DNA of 64,000 nucleotides from Amyelois transitella (GCF_032362555.1 NC_083535.1:11284001-11348000); one strand, 5' to 3'; shown: positions 1-12,490, counted from the first letter of the stretch. Translations and numbers: made by a program. The notes: generated from the sequence alone by a model not told the origin.

Positions 1-1960
1 AAGATTCTTTCAAAACATAATTTTACCTATAAGTAAAAAAAAATAACTTAGAAAAACTAAAAGAATTACATACAAGCTTAAACAGAGAAAAGCTACCCGT
101 ATTTAAATATTATTTATAAAAAAAATTACGAACACCAACAATACCTACCCTTCACCGTTACAACTAAAACTAAAACCCATAAAATAAAAAAAAAATGAAA
201 TATAAAAAAAATATAATATGGACTATAGTTATTATTGTTTTTGATTTAAAGTAATTTGACTTCTTTCCTATCATGTTTTAAATAAATTATAACTAATATA
301 AATACTATATTTTAAATAAACTCAAATATAACTAATTTAATAAAATTCAAAATTATAATATGAATGAAATAAATACAAAAACTTTATTTACCTTAATAGT
401 TAAAAATATTCTTCACCCACCTTCACCATTTGCCAAATATATTTACATCATTAAAAATATAATTACTAAAGCTTCTAAATAAAACACCTGAAAAATACAA
501 CGAGATATTCGTTATGATATTTAAATCATATTATAAAAACTATGCTTTAAGTACATAAATTAATGATTTGATTTACAAAATTACAAACTTTATAACAAGT
601 CTTAAAAAATAATATAATCCAGTTCATTTACCATACCTATCTCTTTTTAAACCACAAATTCTTTATTCGCCGACTTACACAATACGCTGGTCCAACAAAT
701 ATGAAATTACCTACAATGTATAAATATATTCAACTCTCCAAAAGACAGTCTTACTTTATATATTACTATATTATACTGTATATACATATATGTAAACGTA
801 ACAAATTTTTTAATAAATTGGGTTGATATTTAAACCGAACAGCTTAATAAATTCGGTATTATAAAATGTCATAGGACATTCATAGAATAAGGTCTCACCT
901 TACTAATTACTTGAAAATTTAAACAGGCATTACAGCCATGATTTTTGGGCACTCTGTTGAAAAAATATCAAAATCCAAATCATATTTTTTTTATTTGGTT
1001 CTATCATCAGTTTACGACAACATTAAGAGGCATATTTTTTTGAATTATACTGTATCAACATTAATATTAGTTTCTTCACTGATTTTGAAATCAGTGACTT
1101 CACGTACATTTTGTAATTTTTGCTAATATTAATTTATTTGTGCATCGGAACGCCACTTGGGGCTAGAGACAGACAGGTGTATTATGAGGACGGAAGTGTC
1201 ATGAAAGGAATATGTTATAATGTGCGTATTATAATAATATGTACTTATTACATAAAACTTTGGAAAAGTGCTCATTACCTAAATTATAATCTAATTAAAA
1301 ATTTATATTTGGTTTGTGCTCATTTTGGATAATATAAATAGTACAGTATTCGCTTAAATTTTATACTTAAACAAGATTACTTGGGTAAATTATAATTTAA
1401 AAAATCATTTGAATGGCAATATTGATTATAAACCTTCAAAATCCTCATAATATGTTAAATGCAGTAGAAGTGCGAAGGTTTGAATGCAATGAAAAACTGC
1501 TCAGAATATGGATAAAAGTGTATATGAAAGAACTCTTGCTTTACTCGGTAATAATATATAATAATTTTATATATCTAAAAAAAGTCTACAATAATGTAAA
1601 AGAACATAAAAATATTTTATAAAAAAACCATTTTTGTATATAAATAACATTATGCAGCCTTAATAAAGGGTACTTTTTAATACTGCTTTAAATATTAAAT
1701 AAATATACGAATACTTAGCAAAATAAACTTGAGCAAAGACAATTAATACAAATAGGTATTTCGCTTACTGCAGTCGACTTTATTGTTTTTTTTTTTTAGA
1801 TTTTATACTTACAATTAACATTTTCTTTGATTAAAAATATATATGTAACAGTTCTGGTTACAAAAACGAGGCGCATAGCGAAAATTTACTTACAAAAAAA
1901 CGGAAATACCTACAAACATACAACGTGGACATAAATAAGTACACCTTTGGAGGTACACAT
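1..1960. other. AT-rich sequence, no gene seen
   Basis: Very AT-rich sequence full of poly-A and poly-T runs. The short open frames near 938-1622 have the composition of random AT-rich DNA and contain no recognisable domain or convincing splice sites. I see nothing that can be named here. Confidence 0.6.
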
Positions 1961-1961
1961 A

Positions 1962-2425
1962 TACAGGGTGACTTTTAATTCAACTGCATAAATTTAATTG
2001 TTAAGTGTACTCATCTAAAGTTTATTTAAAAACGTCGGTTCATATTTCAGAAAGTACAAAAAAAATAAAAGCATCAAAATCCACGATCCTAAATACGTCA
2101 TATCACCCCGGCCGGCGGAAAAGCGACGCGTCAGATTCAGACGTCAACGACACAATTATTACAGCTGAGCGACCTCGACAACTCTGTACTTTACTTGATC
2201 TTGGTACTAGAAAAATAATTTATTTTTCAGACATTTATTTACATGTTTAGTTTTAATTTCTTTTTGTAGTTTTGGTCTTTAATAAAGCGTGTGACGTAGT
2301 TTTTGAGGGTTTTTAAATGTGAAAATGATGACGTTTAATTCAAATAAAAATAGGCTCATACAGCTCAGAAGCATGGGTATAGTCTATGTTTAAAAGGATG
2401 CAGTTGTTTTAAATGTCACCCTGTA
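1962..2425. mobile_element. Inverted-repeat DNA element (MITE-like), about 464 bp
   Basis: The left end reads TACAGGGTGACTTTTAATTC and the right end, reverse-complemented, reads TACAGGGTGACATTTAAAAC. The match extends a little further to CAACTGCAT, giving terminal inverted repeats of about 28 bp. AT or TA lies just outside each end, consistent with a short target duplication. The interior is less AT-rich around 2105-2200 and carries a short open frame at 2005-2250 with no recognised domain. The size and ends fit a non-autonomous DNA transposon; the superfamily is not decidable by eye. Confidence 0.6.
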
Positions 2426-3055
2426 TTTAATACTATGTATAATTTTATTCGGGTAATACAACATTAAACAATTTATATGTTAAACTCTTATGTGTCTTAT
2501 ACCTTTATATATATTTATGTAAAGCTAAACATAAGTAATACGTCACATAATATTATGTACATACAATAAGTACAAAAATCTTGCGAAAAATTGTTATTGT
2601 ATAAGTGTACATAGGTAAGCAACCTAAATGCACAAGTTAACATAACGATTAAGTATGAGTCAATGACGAATATTTATATATTTAATAAGTATTATAATAC
2701 TAAAATAATCTAGTTCAATAATGGGATGAAAAAAAAATTTAAACATTTCTCCGATTAATTTAAAGTGATAGCAGTTTTTTTTATTATTGCAGAGATCCGT
2801 TATAATTAAATTTAGCCGACTTGTGTGGAAGCTTTTTTATTTTACCTAAATTTTTATAGAAAAAAATTCACATGTTTCTTGTCTATACTTTTGTACAGAC
2901 ACAATATATAGTATACAATATCACGATAGTTAACACAATTATCATAAAATTTAATTCATACGTAATTATAAATAGGTAAGTACAAAAATAGACAGCTTAA
3001 ATTTAATGACTAATTCCTTTATTTCATTTCACTCATCCCCATAGCTTACTACTCG
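2426..3055. other. AT-rich sequence, nothing recognised
   Basis: AT-rich sequence between the inverted-repeat element and a GC-richer block. No coding or structural signal was seen. Confidence 0.5.
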
Positions 3056-3430
3056 CCTTTAGAATACTGAGGATGACTCTCTCCCCCACCGCTTCCACGC
3101 GGCGTACAACGCTGAAAATGCACAATAAACCATCGAAGGTACACCTCTTAAACGGCTACAAACCGACCCTGATTCGAAAGGCAATCCAAGCTGTACACGC
3201 CCTCCACCCTCATCGCCTTTTCGCCGTAGCAATTTTCTGCCCTTTTTGGAGGGGAGCAATAATACGTGCGCACACTGCAGCCAACTATGTATACCGTAAG
3301 GAATTGCAGAACAAAAAGGCAGGCACTGTTTTGCTGACCGCTCAGAGCAGGCGCACACCCTAGAGCCAGCTGCTTAGGCACCGCCTACGGCCCCCAGGTA
3401 AGCCCAAACCGACTCGCGACTTGAAAACAA
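3056..3430. other. GC-richer block of unknown origin
   Basis: A sharp island of higher GC content, open in several frames on both strands (for example 3073-3363 on plus and 3059-3358 on minus). None of the frames shows a recognisable domain. It is most likely a fragment of a mobile element or a captured exon, but I cannot assign it. Confidence 0.3.
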
Positions 3431-4540
3431 TCGACGCTGATTCCCAACGTCGTGCCAAACATCAGATGATCACCAGCTTGCTGGAAAAACATCCAAATTT
3501 ATGCAAAGTTAAGAAGAAAACTATAATAATCATGAACTGGCTTTTGGCCAATCCAATTTCTTTCAATAATATCCAACTACACGTCGTTTGGTTTGACGTT
3601 TATCTTCCGTCCTTCACCTAATGATAATATTTTAATTAAAGCTCACAAGTTTTATAATCTTAGATCAAACTGCACCTCCATAGTTATTTCTCAGGCCACT
3701 GACATTAAACAACCACTTAATATAAATTTAACAATGAAACAAAATTATTGTTCTAGATACATATTTAAACGACTTGTCTCTTGAACCGCTTATTTTTCTC
3801 AGACCAATTAGATAAATGTCAATTCAGACTCCACGATTTAGACTAGTTCTTCTTCAATTTAAACACTTTTTTTTTAAAACACTGGTAAAAAGTACATAGT
3901 ACATTGTTTTGAACACACACACACACACTTTATAGCACAATGGGTTCCGTACCTCAGTTCCGAACTATGCGCATCCGTTATTTTTACTTCAAGTTGGATT
4001 TTATTTGAACACGTATACTAATTTTTATTATTTTTTTTATTGGGGTTTATACGCTAATACGATGATTACAATATACATTATACGCAACTATCAATAAAGC
4101 ACTACAACAAAAAATTGTAGGAGCTAGTTTGGGGCGTGGTATTTTTAAGATACACTACCAACATCTAGTTAACGGGTAGAACTGTAGTAATACTTACATT
4201 TCTAAACTATTACATGAAGGTAAGTAGGTTTTCTTAATTAGAAGAATTCTTTCATGATTTAAAGATAATGAGACCGTAATCTCATTTTCTTCTGAAGTCA
4301 AGTCTTGAAAATAAATCACTATGAAAGAATTCCTCAATTAAGACACTGAATGTGTACTTTAATAATGTGTGCTTCAATAAGCGCATACTTATATACAATA
4401 AAATCATCAAAACAGTATATTCACATAGACATTGAATACTTATGAATCTAAGAACCAGCCTCCGCGTCATTGCGTATACATACTTTCCTCACGAACACAT
4501 TGTTCATATTTAAAGCAATTTACCTTCCCCATCTGTATGA
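3431..4540. other. Downstream region of the GPCR gene
   Basis: AT-rich sequence containing an (AC)n run near 3913-3928 and no further gene. Part of it is presumably the 3' UTR of the minus-strand GPCR gene that ends at 4541. Confidence 0.4.
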
Positions 4541-7500
4541 TCATAACTCTTGAGTTTCGCGCGACGATGAAGCCCGCTGCGGGCTGTTAGAGTTCACCGC
4601 CTGATGCATGATATGGACCCTCACGTCACCTGTCGCTGATTTATATTCCAAAGCTCTCCTGTGACGACTACTAAACGAGCCTGTCAGAGTGCTCTTGCAA
4701 CAACAGTAGTAAAACAAATGTGCGAACGCACGCCTGAAGTTCCTGTTCATAGCGCTGTACAAAAAGCTAGTGAAAACCGAACGACAAACACCGATCCACA
4801 CGCAATGGTAGAACTTAGTGTCGCTAGCGTTAGGATATTTAAGCGCGATGACGAGGTAGGGGGTCCACGCCGCTGCGTATAATAAAAACACTGTTATGTT
4901 TAAATTTGTCGTGGAAAAATCCCGTTCGTATTGTTGGGAACGCTTGTAGTAGGCCTGCTTCTTGGCTCGCCTTCGCACTTTGAAGCAAGAGCAGAAGAGA
5001 CCGAAAAAAGTGATGACGAAGGGGACCGCGTGGAAAATGATAAATGTAGACATTCTGAAGGTGTAGTCCCCGTGGTGTCGCCTTTGGCAGTAGTCGTAAT
5101 CCAAGTCCATGTAGACGCCGACGCCGGCGGTGATAAAACACACGGCGAAAACGAGTACGGAGACTATGCCGACTCGGAGGGAGACGCACAAGTGGTCATA
5201 TTGGAAGGCCGTGTGGCCCAATCTGTAGTAAGTCTCAATCGCTACCAACTGTTGACAAAAAAAATATTTCATCATAGCTTCATAAGTGAAAAATGATTAC
5301 TGTATTCATTATTTTGCTTTGCATGCGTTCTGTAATTTTTAACAACCACCAAGGATTGGTAAGTCAAACATTACGCGAAGAAACGTTGACAGCAGAGCAG
5401 TCAAAGACCAAAGTTGATAATCAATAATTAAATAAAATAAATTCTACTTTAATAGATCCACACTATGCCACAATAAGAAAAATGTTAGAAACAATACTCA
5501 AACTACGTCACAATAATCAAACTTACCGTAAAGAATAGGCTGTAGCTGTATGTTGAGGCTTCAGTCAAGAAGTGTAGGGCGCGGCATACCGGGATAGTAT
5601 CCCACTGTCCCGCTGACAATAGAACTACAGCTGATACAGGCATCACGGCGGTCGTCACGATCAGGTCCGCTAGACCAATACATGCCAGGAACACGTTACC
5701 TGAGGAAATATTACTTGGTTATTGTATGAAGTATAAAGGCAAAAAAATTAAAAAGCCGACCCAATTGAAATGGGATAATGCTAAAGGTATGCTAGGCAAG
5801 AGATGTTCTGGTGTGAAGAATTTTAGAAACGTTAGAATTTAGTAGGACGTAGTTCTTGATCAAGTACGTTGTACTGAAAGGTTACCTAAACCGAAGAGTG
5901 CTCATAAAAAAATTAAGAATGCAGAACAAAAAATGTATGAAGGACATGTGGTAAGGCGAAATACGTAGTCTTATGTGAATAATCTCACTCTATGATTCTA
6001 CCATGATTTCTATGGAGAACCTCGAAGAGAACATACCTAAGGGAATCGGAATATAGTTCTGTATAATTCAGATTTCTATGAAATGCCTGTCAAAGTTGGT
6101 AAATAGTTTCCAAATTCTTAAAAGTCAGAAAATGTCCTTCCGCCACCTGTCTTTGTTAAGATCACTCAGCCCTCTAAAAATAAAGGGACTGTGGAACTTC
6201 AAAACGAGAATGTGTCTCAATTAATTGATAAGTTTGTTTAGACGTGCCGCGAGTAATGTATCAAAGTTGAAGAGACTCCTGATTGATGGAAGGAATTCCT
6301 ATAGACGATTATATCGGGAAGGTGCGGGAATGTGAGGTGATAGATCCACGTTAAAACAATATTGGCTTTTGATGTAGGACAAAGAGTTATTGAACATTTT
6401 AAAAATAGAATAGCTTTTCTGTAGGAAAACATAATCATGACAACGAAGTATTAGAAGTTGGTAATGCAAAATGGAAAATGTATTGCCCATAAAAAAACAA
6501 CTAATGGTTGTCCGTATGATACCAAAGCACAAAGCAAATTGGCAAACGTGTCTCTCGCCCAAAACCCAAAAAAAAATCTCGTCCATGATCAATATGATCG
6601 ATACAGATGATCTTATAGACGAACCGAACATGCCTGATACATGTTTCCCACGGACGATGTTTAACTGACTTATTTTGATAATTTTTCCGATGCGGCGGCT
6701 CCTTTTATATGTAATTTTAATTTTTTCAGCGTCACACAGTTTTCATTTGCTTTTCAGGAAGTGCATTTTCTGACACGCAGACGTTCTGAATCTGGGGTGG
6801 GCAACCAGGCTATTCCGGGATGGGCACGGAAGTATGTAGTTACAGGTATAAATACAGAGTTATGATTTTCTAAATTCAAGTCTTGACGACTTGCCCCGTC
6901 ATTTGATACCCATTAAACTCGTAAGTCAAAAAACCATCAACAATGTAATTGTCCAATTTCAGATAAAACCATTAACCAAAACAAAAATAGAAGTTTTTTA
7001 TTAAAAACAGGGAAAGTCGTTAAAAAAACTATTTCATAAAAATTAAAACCCCCAATAATGAGGTCATTTATATATCTAATTTTATTGTGTTTCATTTAAA
7101 AGTACAACCACTCAATAAAAATGTTATTTTAGAAACCTTTAATCTCTAACATAGCTTTTAGGCAGAGTCTACATCATTTCACTTACCACGATCCCTACAT
7201 ACTTCTTTTGCTAAAACCACCATTCATATCTTTTAAAGAAATAATACTTAAAGTGAAACTGCTGACGAACCAAGGAAATACTTTTATACTTATAATTTAT
7301 ATATATATAAAAGAATAGGACCACTCCATCTCATCGGCGATGGGCTAGCAACCTGTCACTATTTGAATCTCAATTATATCATTAAGCCAAATAGCTGAAC
7401 GTGGCCATTCAGTCTTTTCAAGACTATTGGCTCTGTCTACCCCGCAAGGGATATAGACGTGGCCATATGTATGTATGTATATATAATTTATAATTGTATA

Positions 7501-8666
7501 CTAACCAGAGGATTAATTTAACTTTCAGACGCCAACGTAATAGTTGCAACTTATTAAATTGCATAAAGTGCATTGCTACTGCTAAATTCCCAAAGCGGAT
7601 TCGTGCCAGACAAGCGACCGTTCATAAAACTTTGCTGTCTTGTAACATACATTCATATAATGACGTCTTTATCCCTTGCGGGGTAGACAGAGCTAAGATT
7701 CTTGAAAAGACTGAAGATATGAAGTATCCTATAATAATGAATAAAAATTTTGAATTTGAAATAACAAATATATCTCTATCCCCTATGGGGTAGGCAGAGC
7801 CTGACACTTGAAAGTATTCGAAGTCTCTTTCAGCTTAATAATTAAAAATCTAAATTCAGATGGTCACATGAAACTAGTATTTCGCCTAAAAGAAGAATCT
7901 CAATTTAAAAAGCCTTACCCATAATTACTAAACTTCTAAAATAGTTATGGGTACATTTCCGAGGTGGGATTTGTACCTGTGCTTTTTATGCGCATCAGGC
8001 TTTTAACCTTACTGATTCCCTGACGCTTTCGTGATAAAACCATTCTTAATACATACGGTCATTCATTGATCGTGACTCCTGATTTTGTCAAACAAGTGTT
8101 TTCATCGATGCGATCCGTCACCTGATGCAGCGCGGCGCTGATTGGTGTTTTTTCCAACTTCTCAGAGATCTGATCAGACTACCGCCTCTAGGCCTTTCCC
8201 CTCTACTTAACCTGTCACCGATGATGGCGAACCCTTGCGGGGTAGACAGAGCCAACAGCCTTGAAAGGACTGAATGCCCACGTTCAGCTATTTGGCTTAA
8301 TGATAGAATTGAGACCCAAATAGTGACCGGTTGCTAGCCCATCGCCTAAAAAAGAATCCCAAGTTTATAAGCCTATCCCTTAGTCGCCTTTTACGACATC
8401 CATGGGAAAGAGATGTAGTGGTCCTATTCTTTTTTGTATTGGCGCCGGGAACCACACGGTATACTAACTTACCACACGTACTTACCAACTTTTTTCAATG
8501 TGTGCTCAACGAAGAATGCCGCGACAAAGAACCCGTTGATGGTGGTGCCAAGGCATGAGCAGAACACCATCATCAATAATCGACTTAGGGTTGGCCACTC
8601 ATGACTTAGCGTCACTGGAGAATAGAAGCGGGTGCTGTTACTCAGTACTTGGTTCAAGCCGTGCAT
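4541..8666 (-). CDS. Rhodopsin-family GPCR lacking the DRY arginine and NPxxY
   Basis: Three coding exons read 8666-8486, 5699-5527 and 5248-4541, giving 353 residues. The donors are GTAAGT-like and the acceptors are CTCAG and CAACAG. TM1 carries the conserved Asn (TINGFFVAAFF). TM2 is VFLACIGLADLIV with the conserved Asp, and the TM3 cysteine is in VCRALHF. TM6 carries AWTPY. Counting 25 positions from that cysteine puts E123-T124-Y125 where D/E-R-Y belongs, so R3.50 is Thr. In TM7, TSFLY (278-282) replaces NPxxY, although the following NRNFRRAF helix 8 is normal. A CTGCAG acceptor just before the start codon (exon edge near 8673) implies an upstream 5' UTR exon that was not located. Intron 1 (5700-8485) holds repeats and a degenerate relic. 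The ligand is unknown; this is an orphan receptor. Confidence 0.85.
5870..6670 (+). pseudogene. Degenerate protein-coding relic, unassigned
   Basis: Short plus-strand stretches translate into normal-looking protein, for example ENVLPPPVFVKITQPSKNK followed by VELQNENVSQLIDKFV, but no long open frame survives. It lies inside the first intron of the GPCR gene. It could be a processed pseudogene or a remnant of a mobile element. I do not recognise the family, and it is clearly broken in several places. Confidence 0.4.
7155..7232 (-). mobile_element. LINE 3'-end fragment
   Basis: AGGCAGAGTCTACATC followed by a CACGATCCCT-like segment matches the last coding part and tail of the LINE seen whole at 30060-30475. 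It is diverged and short. Confidence 0.45.
7310..7480 (+). mobile_element. SINE-A copy, internally deleted
   Basis: Runs from AAGAATAGGACCACTCCATC to the (TATG)n tail. The segment between the CCATCTC and GGCGATGGGCTAGC blocks is missing compared with complete copies. It lies in intron 1 of the GPCR gene. Confidence 0.85.
7650..7725 (-). mobile_element. SINE-A 3' fragment
   Basis: CCCTTGCGGGGTAGACAGAG plus the following CTTGAAAAGACTGAA block, in antisense. Only the tail third of the element is present. It is followed directly by a fragment of the (TTTGAA)n-tailed repeat. Confidence 0.75.
7726..7766 (+). repeat. (TTTGAA)n-tailed repeat, 3' end only
   Basis: CCTATAATAATGAATAAAAA followed by TTTGAATTTGAA. 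It is nearly identical to the end of the copy at 8693-8780. Confidence 0.65.
8231..8460 (-). mobile_element. SINE-A copy, nearly complete
   Basis: Antisense copy running from CCCTTGCGGGGTAGACAGAG through GGTTGCTAGCCCATCGCC to GGCGCCGGGAACCACACGG. The (CATA)n tail is missing. It ends about 25 bp from the first coding exon of the GPCR gene. Confidence 0.9.
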
Positions 8667-8692
8667 TGTGAAACTGCAGACAAAAAGTATAA

Positions 8693-8780
8693 GTTGTTAA
8701 ACCATACGACAATTATTAAGCGATATAATAATATCCTATAATAATGAATAAAAATTTTGAATTTGAATTTTGAATTTGAA
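8693..8780 (+). repeat. (TTTGAA)n-tailed repeat, truncated copy
   Basis: Shares ACAATTATTAAGCGATAT and ATAATAATGAATAAAAATTT with copies at 17.9-18.1 kb and 60.8-61.0 kb, and ends in repeated TTTGAA. A variable 5' end with a simple-repeat 3' end is the pattern of a 5'-truncated non-LTR retroelement or SINE. Confidence 0.65.
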
Positions 8781-9687
8781 TATAATTGAGTATATTCATG
8801 TAAACATAATTCTTTTGGGATGGTTGATGGATCGCTTGCAATTTATTTTAATATCGGTTGGGTTAGGTACATGTGCAGTCGCTTCGTTTTAAAACCAAAC
8901 TTACCCGTTCTGTATGTATTAATGGCGGACAATGGGCTGTTCGTAATGGACAAAATTACATAGATAACCCTTCTTTCAGTCCGTTGAAAACTTTGAGTAA
9001 AAAATGTTTAGTTACCTGTTTTTTTTTTTGCACAAATTTGACTGTATTTTTTTTTATTGAACTATAATAATAAATTAAATTGAATCTCTTTTATCATTTA
9101 TTTACAAAACGTAACTGCGTGATAGGAACAACACGCCTATCACGCATTTTACTGGCCTACTAAACTGTACGGCGAAAAAATCGAATTTACCGTACTGTCG
9201 ACAATGTAATATGTGAAAGATTCAGTATTGCCTTAGCTCAATAGATATAGTGTCGTGAATCCTATGTCTCGCCAGTTTTGTAAGCGCAAAATTCGTGTTT
9301 CTAATTAATAGTCCTGTTTTATGGGAGACATAGACTTTTAACAACTGGCAAGGTGATTATCTCGGTTATGTCTGTGTAAATCTATCCTTCTATTATAAAA
9401 TTGTTGACGCAATTTGAAGGTCGACTGCTATGGTAGAGGTCTAGGTTTCTATCCCGGGTTTTAAAATATTGAAATCAGTTACAAAGTGGCATCTAAAAAG
9501 ACATTTAACGTTTATATCTAAATATTTAGTTACTATAATATTTAACGTTAAGGCGTGTTGTAACTATATCATTCAATCAATGGCGTTAAAAATAAAGACG
9601 ATTTGATAATAAAGGTTTTTTAAATTACGACTTTTTAGACCCAGACATTTTGCTACTAAGGCTTTGGCAATCTTGACTATTAAGTTC
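8781..9687. other. Upstream of the GPCR coding exons, no gene seen
   Basis: AT-rich sequence with no coding signal. It may hold a 5' UTR exon of the GPCR gene, since its first coding exon is preceded by a splice acceptor, but none can be placed from sequence alone. Confidence 0.4.
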
Positions 9688-9690
9688 ATA

Positions 9691-9785
9691 ACTACATACA
9701 TATATACATCGCGTCTGTACCCCTTGTGGGGTAGACAAAGCCAACGTGATGGAATTGAAATTCAAATAGTGGCAGGTTGCGCGGG
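9691..9785 (-). mobile_element. SINE-A copy, truncated
   Basis: (CATA)n-type tail, then CCCTTGTGGGGTAGACAAAG and the AAATAGTGGCAGGTTGC block, in antisense. The segment between them is deleted. Confidence 0.7.
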
Positions 9786-9827
9786 GCTTCGTTCTTTTGG
9801 GAAATTCCACTTTGGGAAATTCCAGAA

Positions 9828-9975
9828 AAAGAAAGTAGCCTATGTAAATTCCGCAGATCGATTTTACTTAAATCTGTGGCAAATTTCGTGAAAATCAGTC
9901 AGTAGTTTTGAGTTTATTCGTTACAATATGTAACATACAAATCTTTTCACTTTATTAATAGTGTAGAGTAGTTTT
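9828..9975 (+). repeat. 3' part of a CCCGCGACTTCGTC-family repeat
   Basis: Contains TTTCGTGAAAATCAGTCAGT followed by GTAACATACAAATCTTTTCA. This corresponds to the 3' section of the copy at 60546-60744 (TTTCATGGTAATCGGTTCAG). Confidence 0.5.
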
Positions 9976-12220
9976 CGCTCGCAGTCCCTCCCGACTTAAA
10001 GTACTCGTAAAACTCCTCTTCAGTTCCCGTGGGAGTTAACAGTAAAGAGTATCCTATGTTTGACCTTGGAGCGATGTATGACGTGCATCCTTCGATGAAG
10101 TGTAAAGAATTTTTTTATAAGTAGGTACTTTATCAAAATGTGCATCGAAAAATTTGCTTTATACTTTTACAAATTAAATATAGGTAGGTACCTACTTATT
10201 AAGTACTTAAATCATTCTTGTGAGAGAACTTGTGGCTATTTAGCCAAAGTACAGAAACATATTTTTGTGTAGGCAAATCAAAAAGGTAGTTACATAGGTT
10301 TTCAAAGACTCAATATACGATAGGTTGTAGTTATATATAGGTATGATTTAATAAAAATAATATACATATTGTAATAAGGGTGCCCTTTTGAAAAATATTG
10401 TTAAATCCCTCTTTACTTACTTAAGAACAAACGTTTGGTTAGGTCAGTTACAGTTATGTAGGTAGGGAAATATTTTTAATAAGACCTCCACATTGAAAAA
10501 ACAAAAAGAAAACCATGATCACGACGAGCATGGTCAGCAACTCCTTTTACCAATTTAGAGCTTTCAGTTCCACATTTTTTATTACTTTCAAAGTAATTTC
10601 TTTGTCTTGATCAGTGAGGAACATAGACACAAAACATAAGGTTCCCAGTAAAACATGGAAAATCGTCTGTTAACGACGCTGAGGAAAAAAATCATAATTT
10701 GATGATATTTATTCAAAAACCCAAGTAAAAAAATAAATTTCTTACCTGTATGTAGACACCGATGTCGATGATTTTTTATTGAAAAATATATTTTTTAAGC
10801 TAGATTCCTAACTATTTATTGCAATTACGATTTACATGTACAGAAAACGCATTACAAACATTAAAAAGTCCAATAAGACACCACAATACATATAATGAAT
10901 AAAATACGTCGAAAAGAGTGGCAGAGGCAGGACGTGTTAGCCGCTTACTGCAAGCCCTAGTGTAGTCCTACCGCCTTTTTAGTGAAAAAAATATTTATAT
11001 AGTAGTAAGCGGCATCCCATACAACAACGATAGGACAGAGATCAAGTCACTAAACACACGTAGGTACCTATTCATTATATACAACACTTTTGCATACCAC
11101 TTCCGCTTTAAAATTTGCTTTTTTTCTGTTCAACATTAATGACAAATTATTTAATTTTCTTGATAAAACTTTAGCCTTAGTATTCTAACGGCTAATCAAG
11201 TGACTTTACGTTACATTTACATTAATATACCTACTTAGCGGAAACGAGCATTACTCTTTAGCATTGATTAGTTCCTTATAGAATTAATAAATCTAATAAA
11301 ATTCAAATAATAAAAAAAATCCCAAACTACATTTTACAATGTAACATAATTTACTGAAACACTTTTTGTACAGAAAATAATCTCTTTACCGTAATGCTCT
11401 GTGATATTGGTTGCTAGGTGTGGTAGCTATCAGGGGTGGGGGAGGCTGCGCTGTGGGGTATGAAAGTATCTGTTGCGCAGACACTCTCACGAATTTCGCG
11501 CCAGTTCGGCGTCTATTTGGCGCCGTTATGATGGAGGTGACATGACAGCATAGGTGAAATACATAGAGTATAGAACTCCTCCGCAGCCAGACTATGACCT
11601 TTGCTCTGTGGGTTTTAATAAATTAAATCCTGAAATGACTGGGCGATACATAAACATTTTTTAAATTTCACCGTTGGTGGGTTACACAGGTGTAGAGCGA
11701 TTAAGGTTTGAGGATAAACTAAGCGAAAAAATTTAAAAATAAAATAAAAAAAAACGCAACTCACATTTAATTTCCCTTTAAAAAGTAAGAAATAATAAAA
11801 GAAAACCATAAGGTACCCTAATTTGTGTTATGTAATATTTTTTAGGTAAAACGTCGCGTTGGGGGACCGATCAAAATCTTATACCTGTATAAAAAAAAAC
11901 AACTTCAAAGCGGAAACTAAAAACAAACTACAAATAATATCGACTTAATAAGTGATAAATTAAAAGAAACATAAACAATTAAATTAAAAAGTATTTAATA
12001 ATTTTGAGGACGGTGCCAAGTATTAAATGTTTAATAATCATTTTGAAACAAAGAAATGTAAAAAAAATTCACAGACTAAACAAAACCAAAAATGTGTCTT
12101 GTATACCTACCCTATTGGGCGTAGGCGGCAAAGCCTCAACTCTGCCTGTTTAATACAACGTAATGGGCTAAAGGTATAGGTATATAAATTCAATAACATA
12201 TTAATATAGGTATTAATAAT
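9976..12220. other. Intergenic, no gene recognised; GC-rich patch at 11400-11560
   Basis: AT-rich sequence, except for a patch at 11400-11560 that contains TTTCGCGCCAGTTCGGCG and GGCGCC. The patch is a possible promoter for the GPCR gene, which would need one upstream on the minus strand, but no core promoter element could be proven. No coding region was found. Confidence 0.35.
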
Positions 12221-12490
12221 GGCGCCGTGTGGTTCCCGGCACCATTAGAAAAAGAATAGGACCACTCCATCTCTTCCCCATGGACAACGTAAAAGGCGAC
12301 CACAGATTTAAAAACACTACTTGAAGAAGGCGACTAAGGGATATGGTTATAGACTTGGGATTCTTTTTAGGAGAAGGGTTTGCGACTTATCGCTATTTGT
12401 ATTTCAATTGCTGACCGTGGCCTTTCAGTCTTTTAAAGACTGTTGGCTTTATCTACCCCGCAAAGGATATGATTATATGTACCTATGTAT
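12221..12490 (+). mobile_element. SINE-A copy, near full length with diverged middle
   Basis: Starts with the family's 5' end, GGCGCCGTGTGGTTCCCGGC, and ends near TATGTACCTATGTAT. An extra stretch after AAAAGGCGAC partly repeats the preceding AGGCGACTAAGGG region. Confidence 0.85.

Noticed and set aside
938-1622. Three plus-strand frames of 62-70 codons
   Set aside because: Composition is that of random AT-rich DNA, with no domain and no supporting splice sites.
3059-3363. Overlapping frames on both strands near 3.1-3.4 kb as a gene
   Set aside because: Both strands are open only because of the local GC content. Neither translation is recognisable.
4661-5296. Plus-strand frames of 73 and 121 codons opposite the GPCR
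   Set aside because: Antisense shadows. The minus strand encodes recognisable transmembrane helices with correct splice sites.
11400-11560. GC-rich patch as a definite promoter
   Set aside because: TTTCGCGCC and GGCGCC are suggestive, but no initiator, downstream element or linked exon could be shown.
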